Origin: Nectonema munidae
Taxonomy: Eukaryota > Nematomorpha > Nectonematoida > Nectonematidae
Length of the DNA: 64,000 nt
Direction: 5' to 3'
Assembly (NCBI GenBank): GCA_030549495.1
Contig: JAUIRK010000173.1
Coordinates: 434,001-498,000 of the forward strand
Part shown: in pieces, positions 24,801-35,200 of the stretch
Position numbering within the stretch: position 1 is the stretch's first letter
Layout: each line of letters opens with the position of its first letter
Program-made: the position numbers and the translations under genes
Notes under the pieces: model-generated
Told to the model about the DNA's origin: nothing
Databases searched by the model: none
Seen by the model: only the letters and a program-made list of their open reading frames with translations

Positions 24801-26574
24801 CGACAATTTTAAATCTTTAAAAGTGGTCAAAGTGCTAATGTTCGAAAAACAATTTTTGAATTGAAAGTTACAACCATAGCAATTCTTGATTATATATTTT
24901 AATTATACTAAATAACCAAAATATGCGTAAACAAAAATTGATTGTCATCAAATTATGATTTTTTATAAGATCTTGAAATGTTGTAAAAGTATGATTCGTT
25001 TCTTGGAGAACAAATGTTTCTTCAATTACATTTCAATATGGAAAAAAGATTATAAAGAATGAAAGAGTGCAACCTTGGTATTTTGACTGTCCATAATTAT
25101 TCACTTCATATCCTTCTTCCTGAGAAGTTGACGGGAATAGAGAATCGAACAGAGGAGTTGATTGTGTTTTAGCAATAGAGTTCAGCTTCTGAGTTATTCT
25201 TGCTGAATTGAACTTATTTTCAAGGTGCACACTTGTATTGTTGTTGTTCTTATCCGTGAGATTTGAAGATAGTGTATTGAATTTGGATAAAATATAATCA
25301 TCATCGTGATTTAAAATTGGGGAAGTGTTGGCTTCACTTTTTACAAAGTTATAGTAATCTTTAAGAGGATAGGCTGCACATACGTTGTTACTTTTCATCA
25401 CTTTTTGTTCACTCTTAATGCTCTCTTCAATGCTTGCAAGTTCGTACAGACTCTTAAATTTGATGTGTAAAGTATATTATTTTCCAGCTATTTCATGTAG
25501 ACTGAACATAAATGGAGATAGATATTCACCCAAATTGTTTGAACTCGTAAACAACTTCACAATAAATAGGAGGGTCAGATAAGTGCATCTAATGGGACCC
25601 CAGAAATCCACCTTAAAATTAACACCCCAGAACCAATTCCCACATTAGAATAGATAGTCTACTATAAATTTAAAGGCCATTTTAAAAATTAAAATCTCAA
25701 TGCTTTCTATTATAATTATTTATAAATTAAATTCACTAGATTTTTTACCTTAAGAATTATCACCAACAACAGATTGCCACTTGTTGAGAATCGTCATCCT
25801 ATGGTAGGGGTGATAATTTTTAAATTGATTCAATACTAAAAGTGTCACTTTTTTAAATACAATAAAGTCGAGCAACTATGCTATTTTTGTTCATATGAGA
25901 AGACACAGGTATCTTAAAAATGTTTTGTTCAGTTTTACAACCAAAAGTTATTAATTAGTAAATTTATTTAGCCAGTTAGTTAATTAGTTAGATAATTTTA
26001 ATTAAAGGTTATATTTTAATATAATTGGATGAATTATAGAACTCATTAAAATGTTTTTTTTCGATTTTAGATAATTAAATAGTGATCGAAAGCTAGTTCT
26101 AAAAGGAGTGGGAAGTAAACAAGTGTGACATAATTTGTATATCACATTTTAAAGAAATAAATTGCCGATGTCCTATATTACAATTATTTTAACCAGTAAA
26201 AATCATTGATTTAAGAGGATTTTTTGGTAATAAAATTAAATATTTTATATCATTTAAACAATAAATAATGGGACTTGTTCTACGGGCACTTCTCTGCATT
26301 GAAAGTGATTTATTTTGACTTGATAAAATAATTGATGAATTTTAATTACAAGAAGCCACAAAGCTAAAGGTAAATATGTTATAGTAGGCTCTAAATAAAA
26401 ATCTTGATTAAGTTGGAAAATTTATTTATCTAGGATAGACTGGATAAACATTTTATGATAAAAATATTTAGATTTGGGTATATAAAATTTAACAATTTTC
26501 TTTTTCTCAAAAGATGAGATTATACAAAATTTAATTTATAATAAAATAAAACAACTTACCTGAGGAATATTCAT
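12632..26574 (-). CDS. CPEB1: CPEB1/Orb-type RNA-binding protein (11 coding exons)
   Basis: Cytoplasmic polyadenylation element-binding protein. The family binds U-rich CPE motifs in mRNA 3' UTRs and controls poly(A) length and translation in oocytes and neurons. My model joins 26574-26560, 25452-25074, 24271-24176, 22785-22695, 22303-22102, 20898-20580, 17885-17667, 15971-15841, 14131-13933, 13350-13256 and 12856-12632. All joins are GT-AG and in phase, giving about 656 aa. The N-terminal half (to ~350) is Ser/Asn-rich and disordered-looking. A conserved block ending [10 protein letters not shown] precedes RRM1 (about 385-470, RNP-like VFLGGVPW). RRM2 (about 500-580, [20 protein letters not shown]) and a Cys/His-rich ZZ domain follow. 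The ERAARL block, [11 protein letters not shown] and PPKG loop mark the CPEB1 rather than the CPEB2-4 subfamily. The C-terminal domains are certain; the first two exons are less so. Confidence 0.92.
12895..13005. repeat. Tandem duplication (~65 bp, two copies)
   Basis: Two adjacent copies of a segment containing TCTCTCTTAATGATTTATAT (near 12910) and TCTCTCTTAAATGATTTATA (near 12975), in the last CPEB intron. Confidence 0.7.
13256..13350 (-). CDS. CPEB1: CPEB exon: second half of RRM2
   Basis: 95-bp exon encoding [20 protein letters not shown] and [10 protein letters not shown], the RNP1-containing half of RRM2. Acceptor TTTAAG and donor GGTAAC. Too short to appear as a long open frame; found by similarity to the family and confirmed by phase on both sides. 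Confidence 0.95.
13933..14131 (-). CDS. CPEB1: CPEB exon: linker and first half of RRM2
   Basis: Encodes [20 protein letters not shown], then the RRM2 start ([12 protein letters not shown]) up to [11 protein letters not shown]. It joins in phase 1 to the next exon to give KYPLGSGRV, exactly as in other CPEBs. Confidence 0.96.
15841..15971 (-). CDS. CPEB1: CPEB exon: end of RRM1
   Basis: 131-bp exon encoding [20 protein letters not shown] followed by SSRRMRSKE. This is the RNP1 half of RRM1 and matches the family's GYVYLVFE and SSRRMR blocks. Borders TTTTAG / GTATAT. Confidence 0.95.
16224..16353. mobile_element. TTAA MITE with AGCAGACGAT motif (copy a)
   Basis: 130-bp element flanked by TTAA on both sides (16220-16223, 16354-16357). 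Ends are CCCGTTATCGGCCA and inverted TGGTCAATAACCGG (11 of 14 paired). AAGCAGACGATAAC and AAGCAGACGATTCA lie inside. It is nearly identical internally to the copy at 27417-27552. It sits in a CPEB intron and is piggyBac-like by target and end. Confidence 0.88.
17667..17885 (-). CDS. CPEB1: CPEB exon: conserved block and first half of RRM1
   Basis: Encodes [40 protein letters not shown] and up to [11 protein letters not shown]. Contains RNP2 of RRM1. The donor C/GTAACT was chosen over an upstream GGTCAA because it is closer to consensus; both keep phase 1. Confidence 0.95.
18164..18314 (+). mobile_element. tRNA-derived SINE
   Basis: Contains a tRNA-like head. A perfect box B, GGTTCGATCCC, lies at 18219-18229, and a box A-like TGGTTAGGTACTGG starts about 35 bp upstream. 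A possible anticodon arm has loop TTCGATA, reading CGA (Ser-like). A tRNA-unrelated body and an A-rich tail (about 18299-18315) follow. No long variable arm or intact acceptor stem is present, so it is not a functional tRNA. It lies in a CPEB intron. SINE family name unknown. Confidence 0.7.
18498..20529. mobile_element. 2-kb hAT-type element inside CPEB intron
   Basis: Ends are CAGTAGTTCTCAAACTTTTT on the left and inverted CCAGTTTGGGAATCACTG on the right. The flanking 8-mers GTTTAGAC and GTTTAAAC (18490-18497, 20530-20537) match at 7 of 8. At 2,032 bp it is too long for a MITE, but I cannot read a transposase in it, so it is probably an old, decayed copy. The right duplication ends 42 bp from the donor of the CPEB exon at 20580. 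Confidence 0.85.
20580..20898 (-). CDS. CPEB1: CPEB exon: Ser/Asn-rich region and ERAARL block
   Basis: Low-complexity [24 protein letters not shown] sequence, then [20 protein letters not shown] and [16 protein letters not shown]. The last part is a CPEB1-specific conserved stretch just before RRM1. Phase 0 in, phase 1 out. Confidence 0.93.
21498..21939 (+). mobile_element. Merlin-family DNA transposon, internally deleted
   Basis: 442-bp element. Ends are GGTACTTTCCTGTTATCGCC and the inverted GATAACAGGAAAGTACC, with inverted similarity continuing through the CCCCACCACCC tract. A perfect 8-bp duplication, AATTAGCG, flanks it (21490-21497, 21940-21947). Termini starting GG plus 8-bp duplications fit the Merlin (IS1016-like) superfamily. 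The interior still encodes the C-terminal part of an ISXO2-like transposase, which confirms the family. It lies in a CPEB intron. Confidence 0.9.
21652..21846 (+). pseudogene. Merlin transposase, C-terminal fragment
   Basis: A 64-codon fragment ending in a stop. It includes [20 protein letters not shown] and [13 protein letters not shown], then [12 protein letters not shown]. This is the end of the DDE/ISXO2-like transposase fold: the family's N-x-IE-x2-W-x2-K motif and an E-x2-WR helix. The rest of the gene, including most catalytic residues, has been deleted, so the copy could move only with help from another element. Confidence 0.85.
22102..22303 (-). CDS. CPEB1: CPEB exon: N-terminal regulatory region
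   Basis: Encodes [20 protein letters not shown] and later [20 protein letters not shown]. The SSGLSSGS...DNEL segment resembles the SGFSSGSDHLSDL stretch of vertebrate CPEB1. Phase 2 in, phase 0 out. Confidence 0.85.
22695..22785 (-). CDS. CPEB1: CPEB exon: 91-bp N-terminal exon
   Basis: Encodes [20 protein letters not shown] and EDYKMTKGF. It was found because the flanking exons differ in phase (1 and 2) and need an exon of length 1 mod 3. This piece has AG (CTTTAG) and GT (AAGTAATC) borders and exactly that length. Confidence 0.75.
24176..24271 (-). CDS. CPEB1: CPEB exon: 96-bp N-terminal exon
   Basis: Encodes [20 protein letters not shown] and [11 protein letters not shown] between TTTTAG and a consensus CAAG/GTAAG donor. 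Phase 1 on both sides, matching its neighbours. Confidence 0.78.
25074..25452 (-). CDS. CPEB1: CPEB exon: large N-terminal exon
   Basis: Encodes [20 protein letters not shown] followed by [20 protein letters not shown], ending [13 protein letters not shown]. It is open from an AG acceptor at 25453-25454. An internal ATG at 25398-25396 could also be the start, giving a 633-aa protein. I prefer the longer model because the upstream residues look coding and the phase fits an upstream exon ending MNIPQ. Confidence 0.7.
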
Positions 26575-26760
26575 TAGCTTGTGAGTTTTAAAAATGAGTA
26601 AAATTCTTCTCAAGTTACTTAAATATCGCCGAATGAAATAATTAGTGAAGAATAATAAAATGACGATGGAGGTGATAAAAGGATAGAGGTGAAATGACTG
26701 CTTAAATTGTACAGCAGATGATAATATATCAACGACAGTTTCAATCAAGTATACAAATAT
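26560..26760 (-). CDS. Candidate first CPEB exon (5' UTR plus MNIPQ)
   Basis: A 201-bp segment with a consensus donor CAG/GTAAGT and an AG upstream. The last five codons, MNIPQ (26574-26560), join in phase to the 25452-25074 exon. The frame is open through the whole segment and would encode a hydrophobic helix, YPFITSIVILLFFTNYFIRR, if translation began further upstream. I saw no such start. Most simply it is 5' UTR with the initiator codon near its end; alternatively it belongs to another transcript. Confidence 0.4.
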
Positions 26761-27416
26761 CTGTTAACGGCTTTTATTCAAATTAACCATCACATTCACC
26801 TTGTAGACAAATTAATTTGTAATAGACACCACATACACACACATATATATACAAGGCCTAGAAAATATCAACAAGTTTAGTTAAAAGAAAAAGTAGTGCG
26901 AATTTGAATATTCATATTATGTTTTGATATATACACTATATTAGCCAATATAAGGAATCAGAGAATTCAAAATAAAATGATCATTGATGAAAAATGCATT
27001 TGTGTAACAAATCTTTTAAAATATTTGCCTATATCAATGAGTTAGTTGACCCTTTTTACGCACAATGGGTAGGCAACGGCTCAAGAAATAAAAATCTGCT
27101 TTAAGGTACGTGAAAATTCAAAAAGAAAAACGGGAGATTAATTTTTGCAAAGGTAGAAAGGGACCTATCAACTTGAAAAATATATTAAAACAATCTACCC
27201 AATAAATTTATTAAAACGAAATTTTAGCCATTCATACTGAGAAAACGAAACACATCCTATTAATCTAAAAGGTGGTGTTTTTTTGTTTTGACCCCCCCCC
27301 CCCCTCCCCCCTTTCCACTACAAGAAAAAAGTTATCTTATTATCCATCAAGAGATAAACTCTCTTGATGGTATTTACGCTACGCTTTGGTTACCTTCACA
27401 TTCAAAGTTAACTTAA

Positions 27417-27552
27417 CTTTTTATTTGTTTCCAGAATAATCAGACGATATCTAATGTAAGCAGATTTGTATTAAAAAGCATTTATAAAAGCAGACGATTC
27501 ATATTTTTCTAAAGTAACTATTGTCTATACTATTTTTATTGTCGATAACCGG
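27417..27552. mobile_element. TTAA MITE with AGCAGACGAT motif (copy b)
   Basis: 136-bp copy flanked by TTAA (27413-27416, 27553-27556). The right end inverted reads CCGGTTATCGAC. The left end is decayed (CTTTTTATTTG). Its interior, with TTGTATTAAAAAGCATTTAT and AAAGCAGACGATTCATATTT, matches the copy at 16224 almost base for base. Confidence 0.85.
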
Positions 27553-27657
27553 TTAATATTTTTTAAATAAACAATCAAAATAAATAGTTAGATCCTTATT
27601 AATTATTTTTTACAAATATTTAACTGTATTAAAACTTTTTATATAGATTAGTGTTAA

Positions 27658-27778
27658 TCCTTTGAGGCTTAGTGTGACACCGGTGTACGAAGAAATAATA
27701 ATCGTCTGCTTACAACATACAAAATTCCATTGAAAAAAAAGCAGACGATTATTCTTCAAAATTCGGGCTTTCAAAGGG
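27658..27778. mobile_element. TTAA MITE with AGCAGACGAT motif (copy c)
   Basis: 121-bp element flanked by TTAA (27654-27657, 27779-27782). Ends are TCCTTTGAGGC and inverted GCTTTCAAAGGG. Inside, the motif is present once in each orientation (AATCGTCTGCTTAC and AAGCAGACGATT), forming a long imperfect palindrome. Confidence 0.88.
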
Positions 27779-28533
27779 TTAAATTAATTCACAAAATGGA
27801 CTACTAAAAATGAAGTCTGTTGTCTTTGAAGTTCTCTTAGTCTAACTTATTTTTTGAAATTACAAATGACATAATCAAGTCTAAATTAGAAATATTTGTT
27901 TTAACTATACCATAAATGTGTACCAGGAGTAAACAAGGATATAAGGTAAAATAATACATGCAATAGACAAATTTACATTTTTAGAAGTTGTAGAAAAAGT
28001 AAGATGCTGCAATAACAAAATGTTTGGAATATAATATAGAACAAAAATAAATTTCAATAATTAGTTTGATACTTAGTTTCACTTTGTGTTTACTGTAAAC
28101 AAAAATAAATTTTGATATTTTTTCTTCACTTCTCATATTTAGTATCTTTTATAAAAATGTATTAGACTTCTAGATGAAAATTCAGCAATATAGTACAATG
28201 AACTTACTTTTGATAGGTAAAATCTCTTGTTTACTTTAAAAGCAGACTATATATATTAGAGCAAAATCGAAAGCAAAAAACTTTTACTAAAGACTAACAT
28301 ATATATATATTTATTTAAATTATTTTAAAAAGAAATGATGTCATTTAAAAATTTTTTTGATAAAAATAAATTTTTAGTTGAATCAATTTGAATTCACATA
28401 AAGCAAACAATTTTGATTCTTTTGGAATTTGAATTTGTCTGCGCTCCTTTACAGGAACAATAACACATAATGGTTTAAATCAGACGAAGTCAAAAAAAGA
28501 TTTCCTTTTTTTTTTTACAAATTTTCATATAAA

Positions 28534-28655
28534 CCCTTTGAGGACCAGAATTTTGAATACTATTTCTCTGCTTTATTTTTCAAAGCAATTTTATATATCT
28601 AAAGCAGACGATTTTCATTTCTTGGGACAGCGCTGTCCCACGGGTCCTCAAAGGG
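28534..28655. mobile_element. TTAA MITE with perfect 13-bp ends (copy d)
   Basis: 122-bp element with CCCTTTGAGGACC and its exact inverted copy GGTCCTCAAAGGG. TTAA follows on the right (28656-28659); the left duplication has decayed to TAAA. One AAGCAGACGATTTTC motif lies inside, and a GGGACAGCGCTGTCCC palindrome sits near the right end. Confidence 0.88.
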
Positions 28656-28659
28656 TTAA

Positions 28660-28852
28660 CGTCCTACCATTGTAAATGGCAGATTATAACTATAAGATTT
28701 GGACGGCATGATTTTACATATACAAGTAATGGAATGCGTTAGATTGCAAATTATGAGATCATTGGGTTATTGGTTTTCTAAAATTAATCGTCTGCTTTAC
28801 TTTTTCAACAAGTTTTTATGTAATAAAAAAAAGACGATTTTTACTTTATGGG
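28660..28852. mobile_element. Possible fourth TTAA MITE, abutting copy d
   Basis: Begins at the TTAA that closes the preceding element and ends TTTATGGG before TTAA (28853-28856). Carries AATCGTCTGCTTTAC and AAAGACGATTTTTAC in opposite orientations. The ends do not match each other well, so the left border is uncertain. Confidence 0.45.
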
Positions 28853-28890
28853 TTAAAATAAAGAATACAAAAAGAATTGTAGCAAATTGA

Positions 28891-28896
28891 TTTATT
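28891..28896 (-). promoter_or_regulatory. Candidate poly(A) signal for ArfGAP gene
   Basis: AATAAA on the minus strand about 290 nt beyond the ArfGAP stop codon. A/T-rich DNA makes chance matches common, so this is only a candidate. Confidence 0.3.
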
Positions 28897-29184
28897 ATTG
28901 ATAAAATAAAGGTGGGAGACATCAATGATAAGATAAACATAGAAAATTAATATAGCTTAAATAAATAAAAATGAATAAAAAATTATTCAAAAGTCAAGTT
29001 TGCATAAAAATATATATTTTTTTTGAGTGGCAATATCAGTCAAATTTTTTAGAAAATTAAGATTTTTAATTAACAAAATTTTAAACAATCAATATGATTC
29101 AAATTTAGGTTAAACCAAAAATGTGTAATTATTTAAAGAAGTTGTTCTTGTGACGCAGTAATATTAATTCACCAAAGTTAAACT

Positions 29185-29202
29185 TCAGTATCCATAACGA
29201 TC
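29185..29202 (-). CDS. ARFGAP2/3: ArfGAP terminal micro-exon (DRYGY stop)
   Basis: 18-nt coding part of the last exon: Asp-Arg-Tyr-Gly-Tyr-stop after a TTTAAG acceptor. It matches the DRYGSY end of vertebrate ARFGAP2 and is in phase with the preceding exon. Confidence 0.9.
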   Translation of the reverse strand, partial: DRYGY

Positions 29203-32200
29203 CTTAAAGTGAATATTTATCATTATTAAATATACACAAATAAAAATAAAATAAAACAAACCTGAATGTTTGAATAGACATTTGAAGCTAATGAAGATAA
29301 TCTACCACCAACTTTATTTACTCCATCTTTCATAGAATCTTTTAGGGATGTTAAATCAGGACTGAGTTCTGTAGCGTATGAATAAGCCTTGGATAAGCGG
29401 GATTGTTGAGTCCTAGACTTATTCTTAGAGTTTTCGTCGGAATCAAAGAGATCTTGACTGGAAATACTACTACTATTTTTCATGGTAGACAATCTATTCT
29501 TGATGTTATCTGACTACAAAAATCAATAAAACCATGATGATGTATATGGTCTTCCAAATGACCAAATTTTAAAAGGGTATAACTTTCACATATGTTTCTA
29601 AGGGCTGTGCAAAATTTCATTAAATTTTTTTTGGCCGGAAGTAGGATAAATTTTATTAATTTTGCAAAAAAAAGATATATATAGTAGGCCGGAAAAATCA
29701 CGTATGCGCTGTATACATTATATATTATTGCTTGATTTTTTTGTTGTTTCCCGTCGTCTTGCACTCAAAAGGGTCATTGTAAAGTCCAGTCTTAATTTCA
29801 AGTAGTAACACAATATGCATCTTGGATGAGTAAATAATTATAAATGTTTCAGTAATGTTTAACCTTTTGTAAGTAGGGGAAATATTTTTTTACATCTACA
29901 TACTTTACATTAGTTAAAAAATATTTCATCGAGATCCTTGCGACTGTATTTTTAGAGATTTTGAATTTCAGGTTCATATTTTGTCAGTGCAATTCTCAAG
30001 CAGTCACTAGATGGGCATCAATCAATCGTGATCTATTTTTAGATTTTAAAATCTTCATCGCGAAAAACTTGATTCACAAATACAGGTGGAACCAAAGCAC
30101 GAGTATAATCTGATTGGTTTCTATCAAAACGCGAAAATTTTGATCATCAACTAGGCTTCGTATTTTAATTACAAATCATTTGCAGAATAATCATTTCGAT
30201 TTCCGAATGAGCTTTGTCTAATTTGAATACATGCCCTATTTGAGGTGCAGTGTCGAACATATGACAGCATAGGGCTTTTATGCAATTAAATTACTAAGAA
30301 ATATGCTAAGCTGCTAGAAATGATATCATCTATTAAATTTTATGAAGAAAATGAGCCAATTGTAATTAAGGAAGATCTTTGAAATTTTAAAATAAAATGA
30401 GCCAATTGCAATTAACCCATTTACGAACACTAAAAGCCGAGGATTTGTATAAATTTGTAGATTTTACGTGCGTGTGTTATATATTATATATAATCTTATA
30501 GAACTATACACATCATCCTTTGTTAAATTGCTCTTAGTCTTATTTATATATGTATGTGTATGCATTGCCTTATTAAGTATATTGGTATCTCCTTAACGCA
30601 ACGATTGCTTATCCTCAACATCCTCATTACATCTTATTTTCACTATTTTATGATTTATATATATTTGCTTTGAAAAAGGAATTTATATTCAGAAACTAGT
30701 TAGCAATATCATCAATAAAGTGTCCAGTTTTTTTTCGTTTTTATATTTGTTATAAACTTTTTCACATTATCTTTCAATGGGCATATCTGTCAGAAATATT
30801 GTTTCTAAATATGATTTGTATTTTTATCACATTAAAACGCGACGATAAAAAAAGATACGTACTCAAATGGGTAAAGAAAGATCTTTAAAATTTTAGAAGC
30901 CTCCAATCTATTGCCAAATGGAAAGCCCTCCAAATCCTGCTTTGGGTTGTGGATCATAGAACAACACACTTTCAAAGACACGATTACGAACAGTTCATTC
31001 AGGGATCACTCGATCAAATGAAAAAACGAAATTCAAAGATTATTATTTTACCCAAAAAATATAATGTTTGGTTTAAAGGTTATTCCAAAAATTTAATATT
31101 CTTCGCATTTTTAATCATAGTGTTTTTAAAATTATATTCTATGCTGCTTAATGTTATCAGACGGCAACTGCTTGCAAAAAGAGGTAGTTCCAAAGTGATC
31201 ATAATAGGCTATTTTTATTTAATGATGGTATTAATAATATTTAAAAATCGCGAAAATGATCAAATCAAAATACACTATAGAGAAAAAAGAATAAAAATAT
31301 ATTTGCCTCATGAATAGAAATTTAATTGAAGAAAGGAAATATTTTGAATTAAGCTTAAGAGGGTAAATTTAGTTCAGGTTATACTTTAATTGGAAAATGA
31401 AGAGTATATTTGTATGTAAAAGGATAAATGAAAAAATACTTCATTGTTTTTATTATAATTTTCAAAGAATTGGGTAGATGAAATAGATTTTGTGGTACCA
31501 AACTTTTCTTGCATACTCGTGTCATCGATGACTTCAGATTTTGATGAAGTAGGACTTTTGTTTTGCTTATTTCTTTCATTTGAGAAATTAGTAACAAAAT
31601 CTTTATTTCTATGGGAGAACAAATACAATTAACAAAATAGTAATAGTGAAGAAACACATTATCTTTTGACAGCTTCAAAATGTCCGTTAGCCATAAATAA
31701 TTTATTGATTAATTTCATATTTCTAAAGTAATGTCTTTTAACCAAGAATGCAAAAGCCATTAGAGATGGTAAGCCTATTTTTGAAAGGAACTAAGAAATC
31801 ACTCAAAAATTATATAAATCTCTATTGAATGATAAAAAAGATTTTTTAATAATGAAGTAGAAACAGTTAAGTAAAGAAGAACCATTGAAAATAAATTTAT
31901 ATCAGTTGACATAGGAGGACAATTTATTCAAAGTGGATTCTCTCTTGGATCGATGATTAGGCTTAGGAAAGATTTTTTATTAGATAAAATCAATAATATT
32001 GGTGCATTTTCGGATTAAAAACCGTTCATCAGACATTGAATAAAAGTATAAAAATTATATAAAAAATATTTAGTATAAATACTCTAAAATACCGTGTAGT
32101 TATAGGGTACAATGATAGTAATAAAGGTAGTATAATAGGGGGAAAACATATGGTAATAAAAAAGTAATGTGATATATGTATGTATACATACATATGATGT

Positions 32201-35200
32201 TGATATATGTACATTTAGTCTCCTCCTACGACATGCAGTATCACAGTATACGTATTTTAATACCAGGTATATACAACATCTCTTCAGGATAATTTTGAAA
32301 ATTAAATTTATTCCACTAGAGTGCCATAATTAATAGAAGACATTTCTTTCAATAATTCGAAAAATTGAAACTAACCAAGGTTCCCACCAAAAATCTCCAA
32401 CTTTTTCCATGAATGTGTTTTTCAATATTCCCTGACCTAAATTCCTCAACAACTGATGATATTTCAGACCAATTTTTCATATACCATGATATCTTGGATT
32501 CTGCTTTATCTAGTGTAATAAGTTCCTTCCTTCCTAAGGAATTGAGAAATAAACTACAAATAGCCGCAAGAAAAGATGTAGTTGCAGCTGATTAAAAACC
32601 TTATGGTGAGTGAGTATTTTAAAACTGCTAATAAACATTTTGGTGAATGCCTATACAACATTAAATAGCAATAAAAATAAATTCAGATCACTGTATTCTT
32701 TGCACCTCAAAGTGCCATTTATCGATGCTTTGTACAGAACTAAAAAAAGCAAAACTAAGCTCTGACCTAAAAAAGGTAAAAAAAAAAAAGAAAGAACAGA
32801 GCATCATAAAATCAAAGCGAAGGCATTTAGTTTAAAAAATTGATCAGCACTCTTTCTGAGTCTAAATGATGACGATGTTTTTAGACAAATTTTGGCATTT
32901 ATTTTTCTACATATTTCAAATGTCAAATCTCAGGGGAATCTTCAAAAATAAAACAGCAATATAGTAAATGTAAATCTGAACAAATTAATTATAATTAAAA
33001 CAGTGTTGAATGATGAAATGCTAATGAAGCTAAAGGCCAAAACTTTTACCTCAATTGCAAGACCAACTAAGACATATGACTCTGAATGCTTGGGTCTGAA
33101 AAAGAAAGATGAGAAAAACTGGCAACAACAGAGATGAAAATGACGAGAATGATATTAGGAATGACTTTAAAAGACAAAATAAGGAACGAGGAATTAAGAA
33201 AAAGAACTCCAATTACGACGGGGGTGTTTCTGTAATTGGAGAAGCAAACTGGGTATGTGAGTTTTGACAAAAAAGATAATTTGGTAGAAAGAGAAAGAAC
33301 AAGTAAAGGGGAAAAGGAATAAAGGTCGCAAACCGTTAAGATGGAGCGATGGCTTGGCCAAGACGCTTGAGGAATTGGATCTTAGAGAAGTTAATGGTAA
33401 GGAAGGCCACCGACCCTCATCTTAGCGATAAGGTGTAGGTAAAAAAGAAGGAAATGCAATAATTTCACCTTAATTGCTCGAGTTCTACAATCTCCCTATC
33501 AATACTACATAACTCATTTACTGCATCTTTCAATTTAATAGTTTTACAGGTTTCTTCATAATTATCGACAAATTATATCAGATGCATACAAAAATTATAT
33601 TGGCTATTATAGGGAATAAGACCGAACACCTAACAATGTGCTTTGTAGGTTCTATGAATCAAAAGGCATAAAATCAACAAAAAAAGAAAAATCATGGTTA
33701 TAAAGGCTATATTTATACGAAAAAGATAAATATGAGGAAATTAGGAAAATTATAGATAGCAATTATCTACGTATCTAAAAGCATTAAAAAAGTTTTAACC
33801 ATTGTACTTCTTGATAAGATGTCTCATTCCCTGACTTCTCAATGTTTTTTCTAAAGAACCCTATGTTTCAAATTCAATGACTTTCCCCTGATTCACATGC
33901 TATATGGGAATCCTGATAGCAGATGAAAAAATATTTTTTAATTGGAATCATTTTACGAAAATCGATCACAAAAAATTTCGTGCAGTACTAAAGTAAGATT
34001 TTTATCTTTTTATGTTTAATAATTTAAAAATTTTGAAACGTTGAAAAACTCTTTTAAATGAATTTAATGTTAAAATTTGTTAGTATAGTTTTTTTTACAA
34101 TTGAAAAATCATAATAAGATGAGATTTATAAAAACTAAATCGATAAGTTTTTAAAAAATTGTCAGCCTCGACTTATACATGGAAAAATGTTCATTTACAA
34201 TAATAATTCTATTTATCAGAATTTGGCCATAAATTATCTTGGCTAAAAAACGATGTTTTTCATGCAAACGAGGACCGTTAAAAATAGATTTAAAATGATG
34301 TTTGAAATTTTTATAAACGGACACTATCACACCAATTTTAATGATATTTTTTTTGCACCAAAAAAGGTAAGGCGCTGCAGTTCGAGGCAAATAAGTAATG
34401 TAGAGAATAAAATGTTAGAAGGTGTTTTCCATGTTGTGATATTGAGGACCGCTTTTTTTAATGAATTTTTGTTCCTTTGATCCTCTCAATATTCAAAAGA
34501 TTTAAAAATATATTCCAGAATTATAAATAAAACTTTAAAAGTATAGTTGAATGCAATCAAATCTTAAATATTTGTCTTTTGAAAGATGTAAAACAGTCTA
34601 TATCTAAATGATCAATGAATAACTGCTAACTAAGAGTTGAATCTTAAATTCAATAAGAAAGAAAAAATAAAAGAATACGATTTAAGAAATGCATTTATGT
34701 CGATGCTGGGAGGAGAAAAATCATCGTCGTTAGTAACACTCATATCTGAAGACTTGTTATTTTTATTTAAAGCATCCATAAACTTCATGTCTGACATAAC
34801 AGAATGCCCAATGTGTCTATATAAATATAAAAAATTAAATATTACTTAATTTAAAGATTACAAAACAGTTAAAAAAATTGTGTTGTCAGGAAGTGCTATA
34901 GATAAGAATGAATTTGGTGGAATAATGGAGCAAGCAAAATTGTATAAAAAATAAAAATGTACCCTATTAGTATTAATCCAGATATAGAACATTAAGATCC
35001 GGTCAATATATATAGATGCATAAACAAATTTACGTGTTCATATTAAAGTTAAAGAAAGTAGCATGACTTAGTCAAAAGAAAATGAAGGATTTATATTTTA
35101 TAAACAAAAAGTAGGTAAGTAGCAGAGATTAATCGCAATTAAAGGGTTGGAGATGGGTTGCCGATTTAATTTTTATTTGGACCGGTTCGGATACGATTAC

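Noticed and set aside
30949-31317. 122-codon lysine- and isoleucine-rich plus-strand frame
   Set aside because: Composition matches A/T-rich intron noise; no domain, no splice support, and it sits antisense inside an ArfGAP intron.
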